Shown here piece after piece: positions 48,601-60,168 of a DNA stretch of 64,000 nucleotides. Source of the stretch: Casuarina equisetifolia (taxonomy: Eukaryota > Streptophyta > Magnoliopsida > Fagales > Casuarinaceae); NCBI GenBank assembly GCA_028551475.1, contig CM052354.1, positions 1,843,391 to 1,907,390 of the forward strand, written 5' to 3'. The position numbers and the translations under genes are program-made. The notes below the pieces were generated by a model, which was not told the origin of the DNA, ran no database searches, and saw only the letters and a program-made list of their open reading frames with translations. The first letter of the stretch is position 1, and every line of letters begins with the position of its first letter.

Positions 48601-48778
48601 CTCAGCATAAGGCAACAAATTGCATTATAGAAGTGGTAAGTGAATTAATTACGTTGCTTCTTAATATAAATTTTGATATTTGTGTTCATTCTCTCCGTTC
48701 AAAATTTTCCTATAACTTTATTTTAAGCCAGGTTTAGCATTGTTGGATAGGGTACTTGTCCAAATTTTTATCTGCAGC
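45613..48778. other. Non-coding stretch of block C
   Basis: 3' flank of the LRR-RLK, matching blocks A and B. It contains the coding-like islands LLYAVTTDPKDEF (47518-47600) and YETESKVQLLH (48548-48600), which recur in block A; family unknown. The frame 47297-47617 is open through the first island but has no convincing start. A (CT)n run lies at about 47218-47236. The site that received the chromovirus in block B is intact here (47680). Confidence 0.6.
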
Positions 48779-51200
48779 ATCGGGGATTGCAAGTTCCAAG
48801 TGGGAACAAGCATGTCTCTTTTGAATATAAATTCGGGATGGATAAGGGAAAGACTGCCTCCTCATCTACCCACGAAAGTCATAGTTTTAATTCTCTTCTT
48901 CTTTCTGTCATAGTAATGATGGTACTACTGAAATTCCTGGTTTACACGCTTTATGTGTAGTATCTACATGTAGTTTTTGCACGATTATTTAGTGAATTCG
49001 ATGGATAGCTTTAGTGATTCCGTTCTGGCTGACATTTTGATTCTGATTAAAATACTAAAGGAAATGCTCCTAATAAATTTGGATTTTTCAAGTAATTAAC
49101 AAATAGCTTTTTGCCCTTTTTCCTTTTCTCAATTATGTGCATGATTAAGCCCTAGTCTGGTTGGCAATGATTTGCTTGCCTTGGACTATTTAAGTGGCTT
49201 ATATCATTTCTTTTTTACGGCAATGCTAGGATAAGTTTCGTACATTTATATTACATGTTGGTATCATACAGTGCTTCTGCCTTCTAATAATGTTTTCAGA
49301 ACTTTTGGGCAGGTTCAGTGCATAGTAGGCTGAAGATGACCCTCATCCAAATTTGTTAGGACGAACGACAATCAGAAATGGTGCTCTTTGAATTTGTTTC
49401 CTTTTTTCGTTTCTGGGCATTTGATTCACTTTCTATCTGGATCTCATCATTTTGTAAAAGTGGCAGGTCCTCCGGAGTCGGTTCTTGACTGGACTCGGGA
49501 ATTAGGCTCAGAATTATCAGATAATCATACCAACAATCAAGCATTTTGCAGAAAACATTAGTGTCTTCTCCAATGCGGAAATGTAATTACTTTTGCATTC
49601 TATTTTTTTGTCAGTTAGCTGATAATGACAATTACTTGAAAAGAAATTAAAAGAATTGAACTTGGTGATATTATTACTAGTAATTGTAATTGCATTGACG
49701 ACTTATTTATGATGACGAACATAACAGGAGTTTTCATTTTGAAGAGCTTCTGGAAGTTGATTACCCTACTTGGAATCATTTCTTTCTTGTGCTTTATGTA
49801 AATGACTTGGTTTTACCGGCTCATATTTGTTTTGAACTTTTTTGGTCTTCCTTTTGCAGCTAAGGAGCAACAGCAGAGCAATGAAGGCTGTGGAGTTGTG
49901 GAGGGTACCTGTGAAGAAATATTTGAACTTGTTATGAGCATGGATGGGACATAGTTTGAGTAGGTGTTTTCTCTTTTCAAATAAATATGTTTACATATTA
50001 ACTCCTAAAGCCTATTCCCTATTGATCTCTGGTTTGTGCCACAATTACACACCATATGTATGGTCCATGTGTCTTTTCAAGTAATTACTGCATTCGCTGG
50101 AAGGCTGTCTGAGAGTGAGGTTGTCTAGAACAGTGGGTCTGGTGGTTGCTGACACTGCTGATCGTTGTGTTAACCTTGTAGGTTGTAGACTTAAATCTCA
50201 AAAATGTTCAGGTTTTTTATCTTTTCTTTTTCTCTGTCAGTCTGTCTCTTTTCTTTTCTGCTTTCTTTGGTGCGAAGAGGAACTGCTAAAGTTCATACGG
50301 GAACAAATCAAGTTAGAAATTGATTGAATGATGTACTCTCTCTCAGGGACATTTGAGAGCGAAGGTGTTTAAAACAACATGTTAATTCAAAACTGCTACT
50401 TGTTTTTGTTTGTTGTAGAAACTGTGGGCTATGTCGGCACCCCATGTGTTTTGTTTTGGATCATAACTGCTCTATAAATCTAGATTGCAGCTTAATTTCC
50501 AGGTTTAGCTGGCAGATTGCATAAGTTTGGTATATAGATTATCATGCGCCTCGTACTTAGGTAATATAACATACAAAACACTGGTATATTTTTGCAGTAA
50601 AGTCTTAGTGCCCGCAAACTGGCATTTTGTTTTATTTTTAATCTTTTATTGCCTTCTTGGTACATGATGGCTTTCAAAACTGTTTAATTGGATTCCATAT
50701 GACAACTTATTTTGTAAAATGTGTTAATACTCATGTTTGAAGATATGGATTTTGTAGTCGATACACAAACATGTAACTCTTTTATGCTTTCACTCACACT
50801 AATGCTGGAGGCACCGCAGAGCTGCATGCCTTGAATGTCCAAATATTCCTTGAAATGCGTAGATCAGATTATGCAGAAAGACAGCTTCGGATTACGCAAC
50901 AGATTGACGAGGACCACAAACTAAGTCAACTTGCTAATGCATAGTTAAATTTGGCAGTGGGTGGTTCCAAGACACAGGAACCATATCTCATCTTCCAAGA
51001 TTTCGAAGAGATGTATGAGAGACAAAAGTATCAGAGACAAGTTTGATCCTCACTGGGAAGGCTGTTTGCTGCATGCACATGTGGAACTTTGATGAAGCGT
51101 GATGATGACCGTGACAATGAACGTAACTGCTGGACAATTGTAGATGGGGACAACTTTAGACTTCGTAGAGAGTATTTTTGTTATGACAGAACAAAGGCTT
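48779..51200 (+). pseudogene. EDR2-like pseudogene, block C, with a foreign insert
   Basis: Islands: 48779-48885 (VSFEYKFGMDKGKTASSS), 49313-49380 (EDDPHPNL region), 49468-49560 (PPESVLDWTRELGSEL-like, TNNQAF), 49737-49765 (EELLEVDYP), 49858-49960 (SRAMKAVG, GTCEEIFELVMSMDGT; START entry) and 51101-51190 (DRDNERNCWTIVDGDNF, start of the DUF1336 region). The islands between START and DUF1336 that block A has at 7412-9110 are missing; a coatomer fragment stands there. Several stops. At about 51195-51215 the sequence passes into the phosphate carrier remnant. Confidence 0.8.
50783..51098 (+). pseudogene. Coatomer subunit epsilon fragment (processed, inserted in EDR2 remnant)
   Basis: About 105 codons without a visible intron read like the C-terminal half of epsilon-COP, the TPR-like subunit of the COPI vesicle coat: NAGGTAELHALNVQIFLEM, SDYAERQLRITQQIDEDHK, LNLAVGGSK and, after a frame change, GKAVCCMHMWNFDEA. 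A TAG replaces the usual Trp after QLANA. It is flanked directly by EDR2 intron-like sequence (left) and EDR2 coding sequence (from 51101). It is absent from blocks A and B. Lack of introns suggests an RNA-derived copy or transposon-mediated capture (inference). Confidence 0.82.
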
Positions 51201-51215
51201 CCTGATATTGCTATG

Positions 51216-52715
51216 AGTCAAAGGCTTGGTTGCAATGATCAGGGGGCTTACAAGTTTGGATTCTATGAGTTCTTTAAGAAGTACTACTCTGATATCGCTG
51301 GACCAGAGTATGCAGCCAAGTACAAGACCTTGATCTATGTTGCTGCTTCTGCATCTGCTGTGGTCATTGCAGACTTTGCACTCTGTCCATTCGAGGCAGT
51401 GAAAGTCCGGGTTCAAACTCAGCTTTTACTAGAGGTGTTTCAGATGGGCTTACTAAGTTTGTTACGTCTGAGGGCACTCTCGGGTATGCATATCAATATA
51501 AATCAGTTCAAATAAAATATATCATTGCATGTGAGAATATATTTTTAACCAATTTTCAAATTTATCTAAGGTTGTACAAGGGACTAATTTCTCTTTTAGG
51601 ATGTGAGATTCAATGTAAGTTGGACTTGGGGAAGGAATTGGATCGGTAATATTCTATTTCTATCAAACAAATTCATAGTAAAGATTTTGAGGACCAATAT
51701 AAGAAAAAATTAACATATTCTCAACTATCATATCATACTACACAATTAGAATAACCAAACAAAATTTTTACATAAATCTCAAATAAGGTTTTGATGGAGT
51801 TAATTGGTTTTGTTATTATTTCTAAACATTCATTATTTAAGTCTTCAACCCATATAACCCACTTTTCGTTGTGTATGTTCATGTGAACTTCTGCTGTTAC
51901 TTTGTTCTATTTGGCTTTAAACATTAAAGTGCATCTCAACTTTATCTCTTTTGAACTTGTGTTAGTGGTTCCATCATCATTAAGTGACTTAACTGATTTG
52001 TTCCCACTTCATTTGCAGAGTTGACAATAGAACATAGGAAGAGAAAAGTCTCATTCTCTTGTGGGTGTTATTAATACCTTGCATCATTTTCTGAAGTTTC
52101 TTTTAGTTTTGACGACTATTATGTTCATTCTTACAGATACAATGATGAAATTTGCATCTTTTGAGACCATTGTGGAGCTTACATATATAAGCATGCCATC
52201 CCTTTACCGAAGGAAAAGTGAAGCAAACCTTTGCAGCTCGGTGCGAGTTTTGCTGGTGGATATGTTGTTGGTGGATTCTGTGCTGTTGTCTCTCATCCTG
52301 CTGAAAATATTGTCTCTTTCCTCAACAACACCAAAGGGGGACAACTGTTCATGTGAGTGGCTCACCTTAGCATTGTTCGCAGGTGCTTGTTCGTTCCTTC
52401 ATACTTTCTCTGATCCTTTTTTTCTGGTTTCTCCAGGCTTGAAGAAGCTAGGATTGTTGGGTCTCTTTGCCCGTGCCCTCCCTCTCCGTACTGTCATGAT
52501 TGGAACTCTTATTGGGGCTTCATGGGATATCTACGACGCCTTCAAAGTTTCCAAGTGAGTGTAAGTCCATCTTACAGTTGCACAACATAGTTTAGTAATT
52601 TGGTTTCATATAATTGATTAGTTGTTAAATGGGATTTGGTGTCATTTACAGGCCAACCATTGGTGGTGTTACTCCTGCGCCTGCCGCGGCTGCCACTGAG
52701 CCCGCCAAGGTGTAG
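51216..52715 (+). pseudogene. Mitochondrial phosphate carrier pseudogene, block C
   Basis: The best preserved of the three carrier remnants. 51216-51483 has one well-kept stretch (GAYKFGFYEFFKKYYSDIAG, ADFALCPFEAVKVRVQTQ) including the PxE-type signature of the carrier repeat, then a one-base shift before VSDGLTKFVTSEGTLG and a donor ggGTATGC. Further islands: 52135-52350 (MMKFASFETIVELTY, then frame changes), 52436-52560 (KKLGLLGLFARALPLRTVMI, GASWDIYDAFKV) and 52650-52714 (PTIGGVTPAPAAAATEPAKV, TAG). The first half of the gene is missing; EDR2 sequence precedes it. The family moves phosphate into the mitochondrial matrix. Confidence 0.85.
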
Positions 52716-53235
52716 AATATCAGAAATGATCAGCACAAATTTTGTTATTTTCTGAAGAAGATTGGCACATTGCAAAACTTTGTAAGCACAACAATACCTT
52801 TATTTTAAAGCTTTTAAATGCATACTAGAAGTTCATCAAATAAACCTTCCCCACGGATTTTTACCCTCATTTCAATTAAACTCACCAAAACTCCAAAGCT
52901 TAACGCTAAACAACCAATAAGATTGCTAAATCTAATATCCAATATCACTGAATCCCGTCTATTCTTATTGCTGTCCAGGGGAATCCTCCAAGCTAGGACT
53001 CTGTCAGAGACAAGGAACTCAGATTCAGCAGAGATTGATTGTGAAGGAAACACATGGATGGGAATCAGCATCACTAGCCAAACCAGCCATCCCTCTTCTG
53101 ACTTCATCTTCAGTTTTGATGATCAAAGTGAATGCGCCATCCACATTTAGTGAGCCCATTCTCCGGGCCATGGGACCCTGTGTTGTAAGAAACCCAAGAG
53201 CGGCAACTGGTGGTGGGCCACCGGTGAGATCAAAT
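52716..53235. other. 3' flank of the carrier remnant in block C
   Basis: Matches 35700-36140 of block B. On the minus strand, open frames at 52814-53107 and 53025-53282 contain GSLNVDGAF, also readable on the minus strand of block B (about 36110). The product is not recognised and the 53025-53282 frame runs into the copia LTR. Confidence 0.45.
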
Positions 53236-53923
53236 TGTTGGGTTGGTCCAGTCCATATTCGGGGACTTATTATTGGGTCCAATTAGGATAATGTGGCCCT
53301 AAGGTTTAAAAGGAAAAATATAGGGTTTTTTCTTTAAGAGAAGAGGTGAGTGGCCATCAAAGAAAAGAGAGAGAAAAAAAAGAAAAGAGCAGAATTTCGC
53401 AGGAATTAGAGGCCCTGCGCAGCAGTTGATCAAACATCTGATCAAAGTCGATCCGTGGTCCGATTGAGCTGATTTTTTGTCAGAAGGTTCGGGATTGGGT
53501 GTTCTTCATTGTGAACGGTTGGATCGTCGTTTGGAGCTCTTGAAGTCAGCAGATTGTGGTCGAACATCTGGGTGATATTTCTCTAACTTTTTCTTGGTTA
53601 AGTTGTTTACAACTTGTTTCTTCACTATTTATTGGTGATGCTATTATTGTTAAATCAGTGAATCTTAGTCCTGTTGCTATTGTTAAGGACTTGATTGGGT
53701 TGTAACCTAACGATTGATATAGTGGAGATTTGGGTGGACTCTGTGATCGGTCCCGTGATTTTTTTTTATCCTTCACATTGGAGGAGTTTTTCCACGTAGA
53801 AATTCTTTTGTGTTGATTGTGATTTGCTTATTTTACTTGTGATTCAAATACATCGTTGGTGTTTTAGTATTTCCTCATAGGTTCAATCAAAGTGAGAAAC
53901 TTTATATGTCGTTTTTCCCTTCA
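53236..53923 (+). repeat. Left LTR of the copia element
   Basis: 688 bp; begins tgttgggttgg, ends cccttca. Lacks a 3-bp unit (gttgtt) and two single bases of poly-T found in the right LTR. Confidence 0.95.
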
Positions 53924-53926
53924 GAG

Positions 53927-53938
53927 TGGTATCAAGAG
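53927..53938 (+). other. Primer binding site of the copia element
   Basis: tggtatcaagag, a Met-initiator-type site (usual plant form TGGTATCAGAGC) three bases after the LTR. Confidence 0.8.
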
Positions 53939-53978
53939 CTTAGGTTGTGGTTGTTTTATCTTTGGATTTGATTGAACG

Positions 53979-56900
53979 ATGGAACTAAGCACTAACAGGA
54001 TGATTAGTTTGAATGGAAGAAACTATCATGTTTGGAAGGGTAAGATGGAAGATTTGCTTTATGTGAAGCGTTGGCACTTACCGGTGTTTAGTGAAACTAG
54101 ACCAAATAACATGAGTGAGGCCGATTGGACTCTTGAGCATAAAATTGTATGCGGGTTCATTCGACAATTTGTAGATGAGAATGTTTTGAATCACATTAGT
54201 AAAGAAACACATGCTCGGACTCTATGGAACAAACTTGAATCTTTGTATGCTTGAAAGACTGGAAATAATAAGATGTATTTGATGAAGCAACTTATTAGCT
54301 TGAAATACAAAGATGGGCAATCCATATCTGATCATTTGAATGAGTTTCAGGGAACGTTAGATCAACTTTCAGGCATGAATATGAAGTTTGAAGATAAAGT
54401 ACAAAGACTTTGGTTACTTGGTACTTTACTAGAATCTTGGGAAACATTTCGTATGTCAGTAACTCTGCTCCCGATGGTATTGTCACTATGGATTTTGCCA
54501 AGACTAGTATTTTGAATGAAGAGATGAGAAGAAAGAGTCAGGGTTCTTTGTCTCATTCTGAAGCTTTGGTTGTTGAAAATAGGGGGAGAAGTCATAGTAG
54601 AGGTCCGAGAGGTTATAACAAAAGTCGAAGTAAGTCTAGATCATGGCATAAAAATGTGGAGTGCCATCATTGTGGCAAGATGGGTCATATCAAGAAAAAT
54701 TGCTTCCAGCTGAAAAATGAAAAGAAAAATGGTAAAGGTAAAAATGAGAAGAAGAAAGTTAATGAAAGTGAGGAGAAGAAAGACAACAATGATAATGATC
54801 GAGTTGCAGCAGCTACTAATGAACTTGTTATTATGTGCTATGATGATAATGTGAATTTTGCAAGCAATGAGACAAGTTGGGTAATTGATAGTGGTGCTTC
54901 TCTTCATATTACTTCCAAGAGGGAGTTCTTTACTTCTTATACTCTTAGAAATTTTGGCACATTGAAGATGGGTAATGATTGCTTGGCTAAAGTTGCAAGT
55001 ATGAGAGATGTATGCTTGGAGACTCGTAATGGATCCAAGTTGGTTCTCAAGAATGTTAGACATATACCAGAAATTCGCTTGAATTTGATTTCTACCGGAC
55101 AACTTGATGATGAAGGTTTTTGCAATATCTTCAATAATGGACAATGAAAACTTACTAAGGGTTCATTAGTTATTGCTAGAGGCAAGAAAGAATCTTCTTT
55201 GTATTTATTTCAGGCCAAGATTTCCAAGAACATTTGTAATGTAGTGGAAGATAGGAATGCAAGTACTTTATGGCACAAAAGGTTAAGTCACATGAGTGAG
55301 AAGGGCATGAATATGGTGGCAAAGAAGAACTTGTTATCTGGGATTAAGAGTGCAAAACTTGAGAAGTGTGCACATTGTTTAGCTGAAAAACAGAAAAAAG
55401 TTTCATTCTATAGTCACCCTCCTTTAAGAAAATCAAATTTATTGGAGTTAGTACACTCAGATGTTTATGGCCCAGTTAACCCGAGGACGCTTGGTGGAGC
55501 ATCCTACTTTGTGACCTTTATTGATGACTACTCAAGAAAGGTTTGGGTTTATGTTTTGATGTCAAAAGATCAAGTGCTAGATGTGTTTAAGCAGTTTCAA
55601 GTTTCAGTATAGCGGCAAACTGGAAAGAAGTTGAAATGCATTCGATCAGACAATGGTGGTGAGTACATTGGACCATTTGATGAGTATTGTAGGCAACATG
55701 GTATTCGACATCAGAAGACACCTCCAATAACACCTCAGTTGAATGGTATAGCGGAACGAATGAACAGGACATTGGTTGAGAGAGTTAAATGCATGATTTC
55801 AAATGCTAACTTGCCAAAGACATTTTGGGGTGAGGCATTACTTACAGCAGCTTATGTTATCAATCTATCTCTAACTGTTGCTTTAGATAGTGATGTGCTA
55901 GATAGAGTTTGGTTTGGCAAGGATGTTTCCTATAACCATCTAAGAGTATTTGGTTGCAAAGCATTTGCTCATATTCCAAAGGATGAGAGGTCTAAGTTAG
56001 ATGTCAAGACACGAGAATGTATATTTCTTGGTTATGGTTCTGATGAATTTGGCTACATGTGTTATGATCCAGCTGTGAAGAAAATTGTGAGGAGTCGTGA
56101 TCTTGTATTTTTTGAGAATCAAAATATGACAGATATTGGCCAGAGCGAGAAAAATATGTCACAAGGCTCTAAGATTGGTATTGATATTGATCTAATTCCT
56201 TCAAATGATTTACAGCGACAGTTACCAGAATAAGATGAGAGTGATATTCAACATGATGTTCAGGATCAGGTTCAGAATGACCAATAGGTTGTAGATAATA
56301 GTGACACTCAGACAGATAATGTTGTTGATGTTCAACAAAATCCATCTTTAGTTCCACCATTAAGGAGGTCTACTAGAGGTCACCATCCATCCTCTAGATA
56401 CTCCACTGAGGAGTATGTATTGTTGATTGATGCAGGTGAGCCTGAGAGCTTTGAAAAAGCAACAGAGGATGTGGATAAGAAAAAATAGGTTGATGCAATG
56501 CAAGATGAGTTGAAATCTTTGCATGATAATCAAACATTTGAGTTGGTGACATTGCCTAAGGGCAAGAAAGCTTTGAAGAATCGTTGGATTTATAGATTGA
56601 AGCATGATGAAAATTCTTCACAACCCCGATACAAAGCCAGACTAGTTGTTAAAGGTTTCAGTCAGAAAAAGGGAATTGATTATGATGAGATTTTCTCACC
56701 TGTTGTGAAAATGTCCTCAATTCGAGTGGGTTTGGGATTGGCTGCTAGTCTTAATCTTGAAATTGAACAAATGGATGTAAAGACTGCTTTTCTTCATGGT
56801 GACCTAAATGAAGAAATTTATATGGAGCAACCAGAGGGTTTTAAAGAAAAAGGTAAAGAAAACTATGTTTGCAAGCTAAAGAAAAGTTTATATGGCTTAA

Positions 56901-57946
56901 AACAGGCACCGAGACAATGGTATCGAAAATTTGAGTCTTTTATGGGGGAGCAAGCCTATAAGAAGACAAATTCTGATCATTGTGTATTTGTGCAGAAGTT
57001 TTCAGATGATGATTTTATCATTCTACTACTTTATGTAGATGACATGCTTATAGTTGGTAAGAATGCTGCAAGAATTGAAAAGTTGAAGTAGGAGTTAAGT
57101 AAGTCATTCTCAATGAAAGACTTAGGCTCAGTGAAGCAAATTCTTGGTATGAGAGTTAGTCGTGACAGAAAAGCCAAGAAGTTGTGGTTGTCTCAAGAAG
57201 AGTATATCAAAAAAGCGCTTCAGAGGTTTTCTATGGATAAAGCTAAAGTGGTGAGCATGCCTTTTGCTACACACTTTAAGCTTAGTAAGAAATAATGTCC
57301 TGTAGATGAGGAAGACAGAAAAGATATAGAAAGAGTTCTTTATGCTTCTACTATTGGTTGTTTAATGTATGCAATGATTTGTACAAGGCCAGATATAGCT
57401 CATGCAGTTGGAGTAGTTAGCAAATTTACTTCTAATCCTGGAAGAGAACATTGGAGTGCAGTGAAGTGGATTCTAAGGTATCTTCAAGGCACTTCTAGTT
57501 TGAAACTTTCATTTGGGAGTGATAAGCCTATTCTTGTGGGATATACAGATTCTGATATGACAGGAGATATTGATAATAGAAGATCTACTTCAGGTTACTT
57601 GATTAAGTTTTCAGGGGGAGCTGTGGCATGGCAATCAAGATTACAAAAATGTATTGCTCTATCTACAACGGAAGCAGAATTTATTGCAGCAACAAAAGCA
57701 TGTAAAGAGTTGCTTTGGATGAAGAAATTTATAAAAGAACTTGGTTTTGTGCAAGAAAGGTATGTGTTATTTTGTGATAGTCAAAGTGCTATACGTCTTG
57801 CTAAGAACTCTACTTTTCATCAAAGATCAAAGCATATCGATGTAAGGTATCATTGGATACAAGATATCATGGAAACTAAAGAGGTTGCACTTGAAAAGGT
57901 ACATACTGAGGATAATGGTTCTGATATGATGACAAAGGCTCTATGA
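53979..57946 (+). pseudogene. Copia gag-pol frame, interrupted
   Basis: ATG 53979 (MELSTNRMISLNGRNYHVWK). Gag is followed by the knuckle CHHCGKMGHIKKNC (about 54663), protease (WVIDSGASLHIT, about 54879), integrase zinc finger (HKRLSHM, CAHCLAEKQ) and core (LELVHSDVYGPV, FIDDYSRKVW, IRSDNGGEY), RT (QMDVKTAFLHGDLNEEIYME, LLYVDDMLIVG) and RNase H (GYTDSDMTGD, ALSTTEAEF, DSQSAIRLAKN, RSKHIDVRYHWI). In-frame stops begin at 54252, 55145, 55610, 56231, 56285, 56486, 57089, 57293 and 57944, and one frameshift falls near 54465. All catalytic signatures are still readable, so decay is by point changes only. Confidence 0.93.
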
Positions 57947-58029
57947 CGAGAAAAGTTTGAGTTTTGTCGGCATGAGGCCAGTTTGGATTGTGCTTGAAAA
58001 ATAGACATATGGAATCTCCCTCATTTGGG

Positions 58030-58044
58030 CTGGAGGGGGAGAAT
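58030..58044 (+). other. Polypurine tract of the copia element
   Basis: ctggagggggagaat immediately before the right LTR. Confidence 0.75.
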
Positions 58045-58737
58045 TGTTGGGTTGGTCCAGTCCATATTCGGGGACTTCTTATTGGGTCCAATTAGGGTAA
58101 TGTGGCCCTAAGGTTTAAAAGGAAAAATATAGGTTTTTTTTCTTCAAGAGAAGAGGTGAATGGCCGTCAAAGAAAAGAGAGAGAGAAAAAAGAAAAGAGC
58201 AGAATTTCGCAGGAATTAGAGGCCCTACGCAGCAGTTGATCAAACATCTGATCGAGGTTGATCCGTGGTCCGATTGAGCTGATTTTTTGTCAGCAGGTTC
58301 GGGATTGGGTGTTCTTCATTGTGAACGGTTGGATCGTCGTTTGGAGCTCTTGAAGTCAGCAGATTGTGGTCGAAAATCTGGGTGATATTTCTCCAACTTT
58401 TTCTTGGTTAAGTTGTTGTTTACAACTTGTTTCTTCACTATTTATTGGTGATTCTATTATTGTTGAATCAATGAATCTTAGTCCTGTTGCTATTGTTAAG
58501 GACTTGATTGAGTTGTAACCTAACGATTGATATAGTGGAGATTTGGGTGGACTCCGTGATCGGTCCCGTGGTTTTTTTTTTATCCTTCACATTGGAGGAG
58601 TTTTTCCACGTAGAAATTCTTTTGTGTTGATTGTGATTTGCTTATTTTACTTGTGATTCAAATACATCGTTGGTGTTTTAGTATTTCCTCATAGGTTCAA
58701 TCAAAGTGGGAAACTTTATATGTCGTTTTTCCCTTCA
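58045..58737 (+). repeat. Right LTR of the copia element
   Basis: 693 bp; followed by caaaattcaggaggg, which rejoins the block-C sequence that preceded the left LTR (compare ttcaaattcgggagg in block B). Confidence 0.95.
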
Positions 58738-59865
58738 CAAAATTCAGGAGGGCCATGTTTTTGGGTTGGGTGTCTTCTGGCCGAAGTCCACGCCCGCAGC
58801 GCCAATGCTTCAAGCGAAGAAAGAAATCAAATTTAATTTAGATAATATGAAACTTTTCCTATGTCATTCATAACAAGTCTTCTCATCTTGATTTTGGAAA
58901 ATAATTTTAGTATAAAAATATTTATCTAAAAGGTGCTACATTTGGAATTAAGCTCTAAAGTACTAGTCAAATTCTTTACCGAGAGGGAATAGTTATGGAG
59001 CACTTGAACAATAAGGGATAGTTGAAGTTATAATTTGGTATTAAAATATGGATGAGCAATTAGAAACGATTCATTTTTATTGAGAAAATGTTTTAGATTG
59101 AAGAAGAAAACATTTATAATATGTTTTATATCTCAATGAAACTTTCTTAAAAAAAAAACAAAAAAGAGAGAAATGACAATGATAACATAAAGCGTAGGAG
59201 AGTCTTAAAGAAAATTAAGAACAGGTGCTAACATATGTTAAATTAACATTTGGAAAAATGTACAGTCTAAAAAATAAAAGAAGTATTGGAACAAATTGTC
59301 CACCTAATTTTGGTCTTTTCTAACCCCAAATTTCTTTTGCAATGAATTGTAATCCCCACCTTTAATATGACACTTGCAATCCTAATTGTTGACCTTTTGG
59401 TGAATATATGTGAAATGCAATGATGAAGTAAAAGCCAAGAGAAAGAAAAAAAATCCTAGTACACTTTTTGTTTGAGAGAAACTATTAATATCAATCCTTT
59501 CTATCATTCTATTCATTTTTCTTTCTTTTCTCCTATTATCTATGTTTGTAATTTTAGTTATTTCCATCATTCATATGTAGAAAATTTTCTTCAAATTAAT
59601 TGGATTTATTTTAGGAAGCAAAATTTGTATATTGAATCATATGTAGTAGCAAATGCAATGGTATTGACATATATGTATAGATTGGAAAGCAGCAGCCCAT
59701 TCCACAACATATTAGGTTCACAACATATAATGAAGAGAATTTATACTCATGACATATATTCACATACTTTATAAAAAAACAAATACAAGTTTAATAGGAG
59801 CAAGAATAAGAAAATAGAGCACCTAAAAGTGAAAAGACAAAAAGGATGAAAAGACCAAATTCTTG
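58738..59865. other. Block C tail, no gene seen
   Basis: 58740-58960 matches 36140-36370 of block B. 59000-59865 is AT-rich and absent from block B. A 100-codon + strand frame at 59472-59774 has no recognisable content. Confidence 0.5.
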
Positions 59866-60168
59866 CTACTGTTTGGAGAACAGCATAAGCTCGGAAGGAG
59901 TTATTTGCAATTTGCCTTTTTGAGTTGCATACAATTTCGTTGAAACCCTTTCATGAGTTACTATAATAAGACCAACTTCAAACCATTTCTTTGTGTCAAA
60001 TATCCAATAAGGTTTTTGCCTTTCCCACCCAAAGGCAAAAACCTTAGCTTTAGTCCCCACTGAAGGAATTTCATAAGGATATAAATAACATAGAACCTCC
60101 CTTTCCTCAACGCATAGTGTTACCGGAAATATAAAGGATTTCAAAATGAACTTCATTGTTTTTGACAT
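59866..60168 (-). other. Unrecognised minus-strand open frame, 100 codons
   Basis: Complete frame from ATG to stop with ordinary composition (Lys, Phe, Trp; a segment reads FGWERQKPYWIFDTKKWFEV) and less low-complexity than its surroundings. It lies in DNA inserted in block C relative to block B. I recognise no domain. It could be one exon or a fragment of a captured gene, or chance. Confidence 0.3.

Larger units (their letters stand above)
53236..58737 (+). mobile_element. Ty1/copia retrotransposon, full structure, decayed ORF
   Basis: 5502 bp: LTRs 53236-53923 (688 bp) and 58045-58737 (693 bp), both TGTTGGG...CTTCA, with a Met-tRNA primer site and a purine tract. The flank is caaat on the left and caaaat on the right; the empty site ttcaaattc is in block B at 36133. 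By hand alignment the LTRs differ at about 21 positions plus three small indels (about 3%). Order gag, protease, integrase, RT, RNase H is that of copia elements and resembles Tnt1-type polyproteins. Nine in-frame stops and one frameshift disable it. Confidence 0.95.

Noticed and set aside
54641-55144. 167-codon minus-strand frame in the copia element
   Set aside because: Antisense shadow of the gag-protease region.
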